Made by a program: the position numbers and the translations under genes
Shown here: positions 48,241-58,532 of the stretch, one piece after another
How the letters are laid out: the number at the start of each line of letters is the position of its first letter
Position numbering within the stretch: position 1 is the stretch's first letter
Assembly: GCF_002165135.1 (NCBI RefSeq)
Contig: NZ_NFZQ01000002.1
Coordinates: 62,001 to 126,000, forward strand
Length of the DNA: 64,000 bases
Direction: 5' to 3'
Source: Pseudomonas sp. SID14000
GTDB lineage: Bacteria > Pseudomonadota > Gammaproteobacteria > Pseudomonadales > Pseudomonadaceae
The notes under the pieces: generated by a model
Seen by the model: only the letters and a program-made list of their open reading frames with translations
What the model was told of the DNA's origin: nothing
The model's database searches: none

Positions 48241-49935
48241 ATGCACAGTTACGACTTCGCCTTGCTCTTGGCATTTTTCGCCATCGTGCTGCTACCGGCA
48301 CCCTGGCTCGGGCGGTTCTACTTCAAGGTCATGGAAGGCCAGCGCACCTGGCTTTCGCCTGTGCTGGGCCGGGTCGAACAGGCCTGCTACCGGCTGGCGG
48401 GTGTGCGCTCCAGCCAGGAGCAGAACTGGCAGCAGTACACCCTGGCCCTGCTGGCCTTCAACCTGACCGGGTTCCTGCTGCTGTTCACCGTGCTGCTGTT
48501 GCAGGGCTACCTGCCGTTGAACCCGCAGCACCTGCCCGGCCAGGAATGGTCGCTGGCGTTCAACACCGCGGTCAGCTTCGTCACCAACACAAACTGGCAG
48601 GCCTACAGCGGTGAGGCGTCGGTCAGCTACTTGAGCCAGATGCTTGGCCTGACCGTGCAGAACTTCGTCAGCGCCGCAACCGGCCTGGCCGTGTTGGTGG
48701 CGCTGTGTCGTGGCATCGCCCGGCGCAGCGCGACGACGCTGGGCAACTTCTGGGTCGACATGACCCGCGCGACCCTCTATTGCCTGCTGCCGCTGTGCCT
48801 GCTGCTGGCATTGTTGCTGGTGTGGCAGGGCGTACCGCAAACCCTGGCCGATTACGCCCACGCCGTCACCCTGCAAGGCACCGAGCAGACCATCCCGTTG
48901 GGCCCGGCCGCCAGCCAGATCGCCATCAAGCAACTGGGCACCAATGGCGGTGGCTTCTTCGGGGTCAACTCGGCGCACCCGTTCGAAAACCCCACGGCCT
49001 GGAGCAACCTGTTCGAGGTGGCTTCGATCATCCTCATTCCGGTGGCGCTGGTGTTCACCTTTGGCCACTACGTGAAGGACCTGCGCCAGAGCCGCGCCAT
49101 CCTCGCCTGCATGCTTGCCCTGTTCCTGATCGGCGGCAGCACGGCGTTGTGGTCCGAGTACCAGCCCAACCCCGCCCTCGAGAGCGCGCAGGTACAGCAA
49201 AGCGCCCCTATGGAGGGTAAGGAAAGCCGCTTCGGCACCACCGGTTCGGTGCTGTGGACGGTGACTACCACCTCTGCTTCCAATGGTTCGGTCAATGCCA
49301 TGCACGACAGCCTCAACCCGCTGACCGGCATGGTGGCAATGGTCAACATGATGGTCGGTGAGGTGATCTTCGGCGGCGTCGGTGCAGGGTTGTACGGCAT
49401 GCTGCTGTTCGTGCTGATCGCGGTGTTCCTGGCCGGGCTGATGATCGGCCGCACCCCGGAATACCTGGGCAAGAAGCTGCAGGCACGCGAGGTGCAGTTG
49501 TTGGTGGCGACCCTGCTGGTGATGCCTGTCGGCGTGCTGGTCCTCGGCGCCGTCGCTGCCAGCCTGCCAGGCCCGGCGGGTGCGGTCAGCAACCCCGGTG
49601 CGCATGGCTTCAGCCAGCTGCTGTACGCCTACACCTCCGGCGCGGCCAACAACGGCTCGGCCTTTGCCGGCTTCGGTGCCAGCACGGTGTACCACAACCT
49701 GATGATCGGCCTGGCCATGCTCATCGGTCGCTTCGGCTACATCCTGCCGGTGCTGGCGCTGGCCGGCAGCCTGGCGGCGAAGAAAAGCGCGCCCCAGGGG
49801 CTGAACAGCTTCCCCACCCATGGCCCGCTGTTCACTGGCCTGCTGCTGGTCACCATCCTGCTGGTAGGCGGCCTGACCTTCCTGCCGACCCTGGCCCTTG
49901 GGCCAATCGCCGAACACTTGAGTCTGGGTTTTTGA
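48241..49935 (+). CDS. kdpA: Potassium-transporting ATPase, subunit A
   Basis: K+-selective channel-like subunit, 564 aa, ~10 helices. Selectivity-loop segments are visible: [39 protein letters not shown], and the later [16 protein letters not shown]. First large gene of the Kdp pump operon. Confidence 0.97.
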   Translation: MHSYDFALLLAFFAIVLLPAPWLGRFYFKVMEGQRTWLSPVLGRVEQACYRLAGVRSSQEQNWQQYTLALLAFNLTGFLLLFTVLLLQGYLPLNPQHLPGQEWSLAFNTAVSFVTNTNWQAYSGEASVSYLSQMLGLTVQNFVSAATGLAVLVALCRGIARRSATTLGNFWVDMTRATLYCLLPLCLLLALLLVWQGVPQTLADYAHAVTLQGTEQTIPLGPAASQIAIKQLGTNGGGFFGVNSAHPFENPTAWSNLFEVASIILIPVALVFTFGHYVKDLRQSRAILACMLALFLIGGSTALWSEYQPNPALESAQVQQSAPMEGKESRFGTTGSVLWTVTTTSASNGSVNAMHDSLNPLTGMVAMVNMMVGEVIFGGVGAGLYGMLLFVLIAVFLAGLMIGRTPEYLGKKLQAREVQLLVATLLVMPVGVLVLGAVAASLPGPAGAVSNPGAHGFSQLLYAYTSGAANNGSAFAGFGASTVYHNLMIGLAMLIGRFGYILPVLALAGSLAAKKSAPQGLNSFPTHGPLFTGLLLVTILLVGGLTFLPTLALGPIAEHLSLGF

Positions 49936-49944
49936 GGACCGACC

Positions 49945-51999
49945 ATGAACATGCCCATTCCTGAAGTACAAGCCCGGCACAGTGCCAAGGACCAGACCCG
50001 CTTCGCCGCGTTGTGGCGTCCGGCGCTGGTGCAGGCATTCGTCAAGCTCGACCCGCGCCAGCTCAAGCGCTCGCCGGTGATGCTGGTAGTTGCCCTGACT
50101 GCTGTGCTGACCACCGTACTGTGCTTTGCCCCCGGCAGCGGTGTGAGTACCGGTGTGGCCGTGCAGATCGCCCTGTGGCTGTGGTTCACCGTGCTGTTCG
50201 CCAACTTCGCCGAGGCCCTGGCCGAAGGCCGTGGCAAGGCCCGCGCCGACAGCCTCAAGGCAGGCAGCCAGGGCCTGACCGCCCAGCGTCGCAAGCGCGA
50301 TGGCAGCTACGAAACCGTCGCGGCCAGCGCGTTGCGCAAGGACGATGTGGTGCGCGTGGTGGCCGGCGAAATGATCCCCGGTGACGGCGAGGTGCTCGAC
50401 GGTATTGCTGCGGTCAACGAGGCCGCCATTACCGGCGAGTCCGCGCCGGTGATCCGCGAATCCGGCGGCGACCGTTCGGCGGTGACCGGTAATACCCGGC
50501 TGGTCTCCGACTGGCTGTTGATCCGCATCACCAGCAACCCCGGCGAATCAACCCTCGACCGTATGATTGCCCTGGTCGAAGGTGCCAAACGGCAGAAGAC
50601 CCCGAACGAGATCGCCCTTGACATCCTGCTGATCGGCCTGACGCTGATCTTCCTGATCGTGGTAGTGACGCTGCAGCCGTTCGCCCACTTCGTGGGTGGC
50701 AGCTTGCCGCTGATCTTCCTTGCCGCGCTGCTGGTGACGCTGATCCCGACCACCATCGGCGGCCTGCTGTCGGCCATTGGCATTGCCGGCATGGACCGGC
50801 TGGTGCGGTTGAACGTCATCGCCCGCTCGGGCCGCGCGGTGGAAGCGGCCGGTGACGTGCATACGCTGATGCTCGACAAGACCGGCACCATCACCTTCGG
50901 TAACCGCCGCTGCAGCGCGTTGCACGCCGCACCGGGCATCACTGCCCGCGAGCTGGGGGAGGGCGCCTTGCTGGCTTCTCTGGCGGATGACACCGCCGAG
51001 GGCAAGTCGATCGTCGAGTACCTGCGCCAGCTGCACGACTTCGTCGAACCGTCCGCCGGGCAGTTCGAGGCCGTGGCTTTCAGTGCCGAGACGCGCCTGT
51101 CGGGCATCGACTTCCAGCAGCACTGCTATCGCAAGGGTGCCGTCGATGCCGTGCTGGCGTTCGTCGGCATGCAACGCCTGGAAATGCCCCCGGCGCTGGC
51201 CCGTGAAGTGGAGCGTATTGCCCAGAGCGGCGGCACACCGTTGCTGGTGTGCCTCGACAAGCGCCTGCTCGGCGTGATCCACCTCAAGGACGTGGTCAAA
51301 CCCGGCATTCGTGAGCGCTTTGCCGAGCTACGCAAGCTGGGCATCCGCACGGTGATGGTGACCGGCGACAACCCACTGACCGCCGCCGCCATCGCCGCCG
51401 AGGCCGGCGTGGATGACGTACTGGCCGAGGCCACGCCGGAGAAGAAGCTGGCGCGCATCCGCCAGGAGCAGAACGACGGCCGCCTGGTGGCCATGTGCGG
51501 CGACGGCGCCAACGACGCCCCGGCACTGGCCCAGGCTGATGTGGGCATGGCCATGAACGACGGCACCCAGGCTGCGCGCGAGGCAGCCAACATGGTCGAC
51601 CTGGACAGTGACCCGACCAAGTTGCTGGATGTGGTTCAGGTTGGCAAGGAGCTGCTGGTGACCCGCGGCGCGCTGACCACCTTCTCCATTGCCAACGATG
51701 TGGCCAAGTACTTCGCCATCCTGCCGGCGCTGTTCGCTGCTATCTACCCGCAGTTGGGCGTGCTCAACCTGATGCACCTGGCCAGCCCGCAGAGTGCGAT
51801 TCTGTCGGCCATCGTGTTCAACGCGCTGATCATCATCGTGCTCATCCCGCTGGCGCTGCGCGGCGTGCGGGTGCAGGCGGCCAGTGCGGCGCACCTGCTG
51901 CAGCGCAACCTGTTGATCTATGGGCTGGGCGGCATTGTCGTGCCGTTTGCCGGGATCAAGCTGATCGATCTGCTGCTCAATGCCCTGCACCTGGTCTGA
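49945..51999 (+). CDS. kdpB: Potassium-transporting ATPase, subunit B
   Basis: P-type ATPase catalytic subunit, 684 aa. Phosphorylation motif [13 protein letters not shown], actuator [13 protein letters not shown], hinge [18 protein letters not shown] and [17 protein letters not shown]. It energises K+ uptake through KdpA. Confidence 0.98.
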   Translation: MNMPIPEVQARHSAKDQTRFAALWRPALVQAFVKLDPRQLKRSPVMLVVALTAVLTTVLCFAPGSGVSTGVAVQIALWLWFTVLFANFAEALAEGRGKARADSLKAGSQGLTAQRRKRDGSYETVAASALRKDDVVRVVAGEMIPGDGEVLDGIAAVNEAAITGESAPVIRESGGDRSAVTGNTRLVSDWLLIRITSNPGESTLDRMIALVEGAKRQKTPNEIALDILLIGLTLIFLIVVVTLQPFAHFVGGSLPLIFLAALLVTLIPTTIGGLLSAIGIAGMDRLVRLNVIARSGRAVEAAGDVHTLMLDKTGTITFGNRRCSALHAAPGITARELGEGALLASLADDTAEGKSIVEYLRQLHDFVEPSAGQFEAVAFSAETRLSGIDFQQHCYRKGAVDAVLAFVGMQRLEMPPALAREVERIAQSGGTPLLVCLDKRLLGVIHLKDVVKPGIRERFAELRKLGIRTVMVTGDNPLTAAAIAAEAGVDDVLAEATPEKKLARIRQEQNDGRLVAMCGDGANDAPALAQADVGMAMNDGTQAAREAANMVDLDSDPTKLLDVVQVGKELLVTRGALTTFSIANDVAKYFAILPALFAAIYPQLGVLNLMHLASPQSAILSAIVFNALIIIVLIPLALRGVRVQAASAAHLLQRNLLIYGLGGIVVPFAGIKLIDLLLNALHLV

Positions 52000-52009
52000 G
52001 GAGGCCACC

Positions 52010-52561
52010 ATGAATGCTTATGTACGCCCGGCGTTGAGCCTGGCCTTGTTGATGACGCTGGTGACCGGCGCGCTGTATCCCTTGGCGGTGACCGGTATTG
52101 CCCAGGTGGCTTTCCCCAGCCAGGCCAATGGCAGCCTGGTGCGCGATGACCTGGGTCAGGTACGTGGCTCGGCGCTGATCGCCCAGGATTTCAAGGGCGA
52201 TGGCTGGTTCCACGCGCGGCCATCGGCAGGCGGTTATGCCACCGTGGCCAGTAGCGCCAGCAACCTGTCACCGAGCAACCCGGCGCTGGCCGAGCGGGTC
52301 AAGGGCGATGCGGCTGCGTTGTATCAGGCGCAGCAGGGGCCTGTGCCTCAGACACTGCTGACCACCTCGGGGAGTGGCCTCGACCCGCACCTGCCGCCGG
52401 AGGCCGTGGCCTACCAGATCCCGCGGGTGGCGGCGGCACGGCAATTGCCGGTGGAGCGCTTGCAAGGCTTGCTGGAAGAGGCCACCCTCCACCCATTGAT
52501 CGGCCCGCCGGTGGTCAATGTGCTGGCCTTGAACCAGGCCTTGGAAAACCTCAGCCATTGA
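52010..52561 (+). CDS. kdpC: Potassium-transporting ATPase, subunit C
   Basis: Single-helix accessory subunit, 183 aa: N-terminal helix [20 protein letters not shown], then [20 protein letters not shown] and [21 protein letters not shown] chose the ATG at 52010 (GAGGAGGC upstream). Ends the pump part of the operon; a REP pair separates it from kdpD. Confidence 0.96.
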   Translation: MNAYVRPALSLALLMTLVTGALYPLAVTGIAQVAFPSQANGSLVRDDLGQVRGSALIAQDFKGDGWFHARPSAGGYATVASSASNLSPSNPALAERVKGDAAALYQAQQGPVPQTLLTTSGSGLDPHLPPEAVAYQIPRVAAARQLPVERLQGLLEEATLHPLIGPPVVNVLALNQALENLSH

Positions 52562-52591
52562 TGGATGACTTGAAGGGCTAGCAGGGCCCCT

Positions 52592-52664
52592 TGTAGGAGC
52601 GGGTTTACCCGCGAATGCGTCGGTGGCACCACTATCGCATTCGCGGGTGAACCCGCTCCCACAG
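52592..52664. repeat. REP pair between kdpC and kdpD
   Basis: TGTAGGAGCGGGTTTACCCG with CGAATGCG, and the facing CGCATTCGCGGGTGAACCCG with CTCCCACA. Paired REP units inside an operon may set the stoichiometry between pump and sensor mRNAs. Confidence 0.87.
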
Positions 52665-52718
52665 TTACGGTGTCTGGCCCTGAGTTGGCTGATTGCTGGA
52701 AATAGCAAAGGATGAAAG

Positions 52719-55373
52719 ATGAGTGACTCCGCCCGCGCAGACGCGCTGTTGGCTACCCTCCCGCGAACAGGCCGGGGCCGTCTGAAGGTATTCCTTGGCG
52801 CCGCCCCCGGCGTCGGCAAGACCTTCGCCATGCTTCAGGCCGCCCACGCCCAGCAACGCCAGGGCGTGCAGGTGCTGGCCGGAGTGGTAGAAACCCATGG
52901 CCGCGCCGAAACCGAGGTCCTGCTCGGCGGCCTTCAGCAGCAGCCCCTGCTGCGCAGCCAGTACCGCGGCGTCACCCTCGAGGAAATGGATCTCGACGGC
53001 CTGCTCAAGGCAGCCCCGGCCCTGGTGCTGGTCGATGAACTGGCCCACACCAATGCTCCCGGCAGCCGCCACGCCAAACGCTGGCAAGACGTACAGGAAC
53101 TGCTGGCCGCCGGCATCGATGTATACACCACGGTCAACGTCCAGCACCTGGAAAGCCTCAACGACAAGGTCCGCGACATTACCGGCGTGCAAGTGCGCGA
53201 AACCCTGCCGGACTGGGTGCTGCAGGAAGCCTTCGAGCTGGTGCTGATCGACCTGCCACCCCGTGAGCTGCTCGAACGCCTGCGTGAAGGCAAGGTGTAC
53301 GTGCCCGAGCAGGCGCGGGCCGCCATCGATGCATTCTTCTCACAAACCAACCTCACCGCCCTGCGCGAGCTGGCCATGCAAACCGCCGCCGCCCAGGTGG
53401 ATGCCGACCTGGCCCACGGCTATCGCCAACGCGGCCAGGAAGCTCCTGCCCTGCGTGGGCGCTTGCTGGTGGGTGTGGATGGCGACGACCAGGCGGAACG
53501 CCTGGTGCGCCATGCCAGCCGCGTGGCCCAACGCCGCCACCTGCCCTGGAGCCTGGTGCACGTGGACAACGGCCGCCTGCGTGACGAAACCGCACGCCAG
53601 CGCCTGCAAGCTGCCCAGCAACTGGCCGAACGCCTGGGCGGGGAGGTGGTGCTGCTGCGCGCCGGCGAAGTAGCGCGCACGCTGATCCAGCATGCCGCTG
53701 AACGACGGGCTAGCCTGGTGCTGGTCGGGCAGTCCCGCGACCGCCTGCGCCGGCGCCTGTTCGGTGCCGGTGTGGCCACGCGACTGCTGCGCGAAAGCCA
53801 CGGCCTGGAAATCAACGTGCTGGACCGCGACGCGCAGCCGCAAGCGCCACGTTCGGCGGTGCGGCGAGTGTGGGTCTGGCGCCATTACCTGCTGGCGCTG
53901 CTGGCCACGGTCATGGCCGCGGGCCTGGCCTGGGCGGTATCGAGTGTGCTGGCCCTGCCCAACATCTCGCTGGTGTTCCTGGCAGCGGTGTTGCTGGTGG
54001 CGGTGCGCAGCAGCCTGGGGCCTGCGCTGGCTTGCGCGGTGCTGTCGTTCCTGACCTACGACTTCCTGTTCATTCCGCCCAACCTGTCGTTCAGGATCCA
54101 GCGCGAAGAAGACGTGTTGACCCTGGTGTTCTTCCTGTTGATGGCGGCGCTGACCGGCAACCTGGCCGCCCGTCAGCGCCGCCAGTTGCAGGCGCTGCGC
54201 GAGACCCAGGCGCAGACCAGCCAACTGCTCGACCTGTCGCGCCGGCTGACCGTGGCCACCGACCGCCAGGCGGTGTTCAACGCCGCCGGTCAGCACCTGG
54301 ACGGTTGGCAGGACATGCAGGTGTGCCTGCTGGAGCGAAATGTCGAAGGCCAGTTGCAACTGGTCAGCGGCGAAGCCCATGCCTTCAGCGATAACGAGCG
54401 CGCCGCTGCAGAGTGGGCCTGGCAGCATGGCCAGGCCGCCGGTCATGGCAGTGACACCCTGCCCAATGGCCGCTGGTGGTGGTGGCCGCTGGCGGTGGAT
54501 GAACAGCCCTTGGCATTGCTCGGTGTGCGCCCACGCTCTGGCCAGCCGCTGAGCGATCCACGCCGGCGCCTGCTCACCGCCCTTGGTCAGCCATTGGCCC
54601 AGGCCTTGGCCCGCGCCCGCCTGGCCGAGCAGCTGGAGGCCGCGCGCCTGCATGGCGAAACCGAGCAACTGCGCAGCGCCTTGCTGGCGTCCGTTTCCCA
54701 TGACTTGCGTACCCCGTTGACCGCCATGCGCGGCAGCATCGACAGCCTGCTGGCACTGGGCGAGGCGATCCCGGCCGCAGACCGCCGTGAACTGCTGGAG
54801 GGCACCCGCAACGAGGCCGAACGCCTCGACCGCTACATCCAGAACCTGCTCGACATGACCCGCCTGGGCCACGGCGGCCTCAAGCTGGCCCGCGACTGGG
54901 TGGCCCCGGCTGACATCGTCGGCAGTGCGCTTAACCGCCTGCGCGTGGTGCTGGCACCGCTGCGCGTGCACACCGACGTGCCGGCCGAGCTGCCGTTGCT
55001 GTTCGTGCATGCGGCGTTGATCGAGCAGGCGCTGGTCAATGTGCTGGAAAATGCCGCGCGCTTCTCGCCAGGCAATGGCCGGCTGGAACTGCAAGTGTCG
55101 GTGCAGGACGCCCAGTTGCGCTTTGCCGTCAGCGACCAGGGCCCCGGTATTCCCGTGGCCGACCGCGAGAAGATCTTCGACATGTTCTACACCGCAGCCC
55201 GCGGCGACCGCGGCGGGCAGGGCACCGGCCTGGGCCTGGCGATCTGCCAGGGCATGATCGGCGCCCATGGTGGGCAGATCCTGGTGGGCGAAGGCATCGA
55301 TGGCCAGGGCACCAGCATCACTTTATGCTTGCCGCTGCCCCCTCAACCTGAAGCTGAAAGCGAAGCCCCATGA
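52719..55373 (+). CDS. kdpD: Sensor kinase KdpD
   Basis: An 884-aa K+/turgor sensor. N-terminal KdpD domain with Walker A (GAAPGVGKT, residues 27-35) and VLVDELAHTNAPGSRH; universal-stress-like domain ~245-370; four-helix DUF4118 region ~390-480; GAF-like region; HisKA with His 661 (SHDLRTPLTAMRG); HATPase_c (NVLENAARFSPG, DQGPGIP, GTGLGLAICQ). It shares four bases with kdpE. Confidence 0.97.
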   Translation: MSDSARADALLATLPRTGRGRLKVFLGAAPGVGKTFAMLQAAHAQQRQGVQVLAGVVETHGRAETEVLLGGLQQQPLLRSQYRGVTLEEMDLDGLLKAAPALVLVDELAHTNAPGSRHAKRWQDVQELLAAGIDVYTTVNVQHLESLNDKVRDITGVQVRETLPDWVLQEAFELVLIDLPPRELLERLREGKVYVPEQARAAIDAFFSQTNLTALRELAMQTAAAQVDADLAHGYRQRGQEAPALRGRLLVGVDGDDQAERLVRHASRVAQRRHLPWSLVHVDNGRLRDETARQRLQAAQQLAERLGGEVVLLRAGEVARTLIQHAAERRASLVLVGQSRDRLRRRLFGAGVATRLLRESHGLEINVLDRDAQPQAPRSAVRRVWVWRHYLLALLATVMAAGLAWAVSSVLALPNISLVFLAAVLLVAVRSSLGPALACAVLSFLTYDFLFIPPNLSFRIQREEDVLTLVFFLLMAALTGNLAARQRRQLQALRETQAQTSQLLDLSRRLTVATDRQAVFNAAGQHLDGWQDMQVCLLERNVEGQLQLVSGEAHAFSDNERAAAEWAWQHGQAAGHGSDTLPNGRWWWWPLAVDEQPLALLGVRPRSGQPLSDPRRRLLTALGQPLAQALARARLAEQLEAARLHGETEQLRSALLASVSHDLRTPLTAMRGSIDSLLALGEAIPAADRRELLEGTRNEAERLDRYIQNLLDMTRLGHGGLKLARDWVAPADIVGSALNRLRVVLAPLRVHTDVPAELPLLFVHAALIEQALVNVLENAARFSPGNGRLELQVSVQDAQLRFAVSDQGPGIPVADREKIFDMFYTAARGDRGGQGTGLGLAICQGMIGAHGGQILVGEGIDGQGTSITLCLPLPPQPEAESEAP

Positions 55374-56065
55374 GTCAGTCCGCCACCCTCCTGGTCATCG
55401 ACGATGAACCGCAGATCCGCAAGTTCCTGCGCATCAGCCTGGCCTCGCAAGGCTACAAGGTGCTCGAGGCTGCCACCGGCGCGGAGGGGCTGGCCCAGGC
55501 CGCTTTGGGCAAGCCGGACCTGGTAGTGCTCGACCTGGGCCTGCCGGACATGGACGGCCAGCAGGTGCTGCGTGACCTGCGCGAATGGAGCGCGGTACCG
55601 GTGATGGTGTTGTCGGTGCGCGCCAGTGAGGTGCAGAAGGTCGACGCGCTGGATGGCGGCGCCAACGACTATGTGACCAAGCCGTTCGGCATCCAGGAGT
55701 TTCTGGCGCGGGTACGTGCCTTGCTGCGTCAGGTGCCGCAGGCTGGTGGCTCGGAAGTGGCGGCCAGCTTTGGGCCGCTGATGGTGGACTTTGCCTTTCG
55801 CCGGGTGACCCTGGATGGCGTGGAAGTGGCGCTGACGCGCAAGGAGTATGCGCTGCTGGCGCAACTGGCCGGGCACCCGGGGCGGGTGATTACCCAGCAG
55901 CAGCTGCTCAAGGATATCTGGGGGCCTACCCATGTGGATGACACCCATTACCTGCGGATTGTGGTCGGGCATCTGCGGCAGAAACTGGGGGATGACCCGA
56001 CGGCGCCGCGGTTCATCATCACCGAGCCGGGGGTGGGGTACAGATTGGTGGCTCCGACCATGTAA
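55370..56065 (+). CDS. kdpE: Response regulator KdpE
   Basis: A 231-aa OmpR-family regulator: receiver with Asp 55 (DLVVLDLGLPDMDG) and Lys in NDYVTKPFG, then a winged-helix domain (LTRKEYALLAQLAGHPGRVI, TEPGVGYRL). Activates kdpFABC when KdpD phosphorylates it. Begins in the kdpD stop (ATGA). Confidence 0.97.
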   Translation: MSQSATLLVIDDEPQIRKFLRISLASQGYKVLEAATGAEGLAQAALGKPDLVVLDLGLPDMDGQQVLRDLREWSAVPVMVLSVRASEVQKVDALDGGANDYVTKPFGIQEFLARVRALLRQVPQAGGSEVAASFGPLMVDFAFRRVTLDGVEVALTRKEYALLAQLAGHPGRVITQQQLLKDIWGPTHVDDTHYLRIVVGHLRQKLGDDPTAPRFIITEPGVGYRLVAPTM

Positions 56066-56070
56066 CCCCT

Positions 56071-56152
56071 GTGTGCGGGCGTGCCCGCGAAGAATCCAGC
56101 GCGAAGCATGGCAACGGCTGTGCCGGTGTTCGCGGGCATGCCCGTTCCCACA
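56071..56152. repeat. REP pair, 'GCGGGCGTGCCCGC' variant
   Basis: GTGCGGGCGTGCCCGCGAAG and TTCGCGGGCATGCCCGTTCC face each other. A fourth REP subfamily in the window. Confidence 0.78.
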
Positions 56153-56284
56153 TTGACCGCATTGCCTTCAAGTCTTGCGCAGTACCTGTGGGAGATCACC
56201 CAGCCCTTCCGGGCTGCGCTGTCGCGCAGCAAACATGAGGCGCATGACTTCAGATCTGCGGCGGCGCTGACATTTTGAAAAAGA

Positions 56285-56320
56285 AAAGGCGGCTGGCCCA
56301 TTAGGGCCAGCCGCCTTTTG
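56285..56320 (+). terminator. Intrinsic terminator downstream of kdpDE
   Basis: AAAGGCGGCTGGCC/GGCCAGCCGCCTTTT, a 14-bp stem, followed by TTTTGC. Confidence 0.9.
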
Positions 56321-56444
56321 CTTTGTTAGGGTTTGAGCGCGCGGGACAGAGATCGTAGCCAGCACTGGTGTGTGTCAGCACACCCGCGTGGGAGAGTGAT
56401 CCGCACGGTATCGGCGTGAAGTTGATCCCCGGTACGAGAACGCC

Positions 56445-56672
56445 GTTCAGTCACTCACGTCCTTTACCTCGATAGCTTGGCCATCAAGGTCGTAGCCATG
56501 GAGTCCACAGGCGTTTACTGGATTCCGATTTACGAAATCCTCAGCGAGCGGGGATTCGAGGTCTATCTCGTTAATGCCCGAGCTACTCGGCAAATAACGG
56601 GGCGCAAGTCTGACGTGCTGGATTGCCAATGGATCTGGCAACTGATGACTCACGGTCTCTCGCAAGGCGCTT
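56445..56672 (+). pseudogene. IS110-family transposase fragment
   Basis: The frame from 56477 encodes VVAMESTGVYWIPIYEILSE, RGFEVYLVNARATRQITGRK and SDVLDCQWIWQLMTHGLSQG, a clear match to the N-terminal RuvC-like half of IS110 transposases. The preceding SLTSFTS-like segment is in another frame, so there is an indel near 56465-56480. The C-terminal half and the second catalytic region are missing; the fragment stops at the junction with the IS630 remnant. Confidence 0.85.
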
Positions 56673-57074
56673 TTGGGCTGACATGTGCCTGCCGCTTGAT
56701 CCACTTCTCGCTCAGCGTTGAGCAAAACCTCTCAACCAGATTCAGCCAGGATCACCAGGGCTCGCTCAGGTGGGTTCAAGTAGAGCCCAACGATGTCGTG
56801 CACCTTGTCGACAAACAAGCGTGGTCGGCCAGAGCGCGGTTCATGGTTCAGCCCCAGCAGCCCCAATTTAGAGAAGCGCTGGGCCACCGCGAACCACATC
56901 CTTACTCGTGCCCAAGCGCTGAGTGATGTCATTGCCTGACTCGTCTGCGGCACAGGTGAGGATTATCTCCGCGCGCAGTCGAGCATCCTGAGGGCCTTTG
57001 CGAAAGTTGATCCAGCGTAGCAGTTCCGACTTTTCAGTTTCGGGAAGGGTAATGGCGGTTGCTGGTCGCCCCAT
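56672..57074 (-). pseudogene. IS630-family transposase, internally deleted and frameshifted
   Basis: On the minus strand from 57074: MGRPATAITLPETEKSELLR, then RKGPQDARLRAEIIL and NDITQRLGTSKDVV, the N-terminal helix-turn-helix part of IS630. A one-base shift near 56885 changes frame into RFSKLGLLGLNHEPRSGRPR and LFVDKVHDIVGLYLNPPERA. At ~56755 the sequence jumps directly to SWLNLVERF and STLSEKWIKRQAH, the C-terminal segment with the third catalytic acid. The central catalytic core with the first two Asp is deleted, so it cannot transpose. Confidence 0.88.
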
Positions 57075-57145
57075 ATCGATGCCCTTGAATAGTGAGCTTC
57101 TACATAGCCTGGCTCAGATGTTCACCGGTATTTCTGAAACACCCA

Positions 57146-58351
57146 CTAGAATGGGGCTTCTTTAGGTCGAGGAAGCACAATTCGACCTGGCCTACCTACT
57201 CGGACAGCAAGCATATGATATGCCGCCGTCCTGAAAACCATCTCCATTTCTCTACGATGAGTAAACTGTTCGGGAAGCTGGGAAAATTCAAAATCCCTTC
57301 CCAGCTTGAGACGCGCCATATTTTCGGTATACACTGAATAAATCATAGGGTCTTTTTTATCAAACTCTTGAATGGCCCTGGCAATTTCAACGGGTATGTT
57401 AAGCTCCGGCGCACCGTAGAATCCCGAACCAAAGTCCTCACGACCAGGGGAACCTTGAAATATCGGATCAAGGTTCGCTTGCAAGCCTTTCTTACTGTCA
57501 GCCGCACCGGCATGATACGCAATCATATCCCAATTTTTTATAATCTCATCGTTTGAAGGTCTGGCAGGAAGTGAAGGCATCGAGGTCCGCCTCACTCTTG
57601 ATCGGCTGGCTTCCTGATAGGCGTTCATAACAACTCGTCTATACCTTCCGAATCTAAAATTCTCTGGAAACAAAGGCCAGCCTGCATGCCCACTTGGATC
57701 TTGTCGATTTATGGGGTCTCCTACACAAAAACAATATGCATTCACCCCACCAACTCCGAACGGACTCATACTATCTGGAGAGTTGAAGCGCATTAAAATC
57801 GGATTGAAATTTCGATAGCCATTCCCTAGCAAGTAACCTTGGCCAGCTGGATCTTGCCGCTCACCGTTAAAACCTAGCGCGGGCGTTACATCCACCTCAC
57901 GAGCACAGTAACCATATGGCGAATACGCCATGGTTAACTGGAAAGATGGCCCGTATGAGCCAGGCACAGAGTGCTGCGAATCGTCTAATGTCCTTTGTGT
58001 GTTGTTTATCATGGTATCGCTCTCGATGCTGAGGGTTTTACACTCTATTTTTTTGCCTTTTAAACTGAAATTTGAATGCTCGCAAAAATAATAAAATCCA
58101 GAGGCGAAATCCCGATGTTCACCACTGAGTCCAAGGAGGGACTTTCTAGATGCAACCTGATCAAATACATAATGGCTATAATGCCGACTGCTCCGCACCT
58201 TGAGTATGGAATTGTGCCGATCTACCGCCAGCAGCGATTGCGCCTTTTCAGAAATTTCACCTAATACAAAGTCACCCCCCCCCCCAGCAAACACACAGTC
58301 CGCAGTAAACTTAGTAGCTAATGGCTGACCCCTGTAAAAATATCTGGACAT
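57146..58351 (-). CDS. Orphan RHS-core protein with putative ADP-ribosyltransferase-like C-terminus
   Basis: A 401-aa gene with lower GC and different codon use from its neighbours. Residues ~1-150 are a short RHS-like N-terminus; 158-223 are the RHS-associated core (LGFNGERQDPAGQGYLLGNG, FNPILMRFNSPDSMSPFG, GDPINRQDPSGHAGW). After the core the sequence is unique: AYHAGAADSKKGL (279-291) and EDFGSGFYGAPEL (305-317) resemble the Y/H...G and DFGxGFY motifs of DUF3990/ART-type toxins; a Glu-rich HRREMEMVF follows at 365-373. Codons 23-26 are an 11-G run. No immunity gene is recognisable: the downstream side is occupied by IS remnants. Toxin activity is inferred, not shown. Confidence 0.72.
   Translation of the reverse strand: MSRYFYRGQPLATKFTADCVFAGGGGDFVLGEISEKAQSLLAVDRHNSILKVRSSRHYSHYVFDQVASRKSLLGLSGEHRDFASGFYYFCEHSNFSLKGKKIECKTLSIESDTMINNTQRTLDDSQHSVPGSYGPSFQLTMAYSPYGYCAREVDVTPALGFNGERQDPAGQGYLLGNGYRNFNPILMRFNSPDSMSPFGVGGVNAYCFCVGDPINRQDPSGHAGWPLFPENFRFGRYRRVVMNAYQEASRSRVRRTSMPSLPARPSNDEIIKNWDMIAYHAGAADSKKGLQANLDPIFQGSPGREDFGSGFYGAPELNIPVEIARAIQEFDKKDPMIYSVYTENMARLKLGRDFEFSQLPEQFTHRREMEMVFRTAAYHMLAVRVGRPGRIVLPRPKEAPF
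58275..58285 (-). repeat. Homopolymeric G11 tract inside the RHS gene
   Basis: Eleven C residues on the plus strand, i.e. G11 in the coding strand, encoding Gly 23-26. One-base slippage would shift the frame 66 bases after the start. Confidence 0.9.
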
Positions 58352-58532
58352 CGACTGCTTCTTTACCGATCAACCCTTGCTAAAGATTTGACCAATCTCA
58401 ACAGCGACGCAACTATCAAAAATGTCAGTGCGAAATGGTCCTGCACCAGCCCGCTGCAGTCGATGCGCGTTACGGCAACGACTTCCTAACCAGTTTAGGA
58501 TTTTTCGCTTTCGGACAAGACAGTCGTATCGC

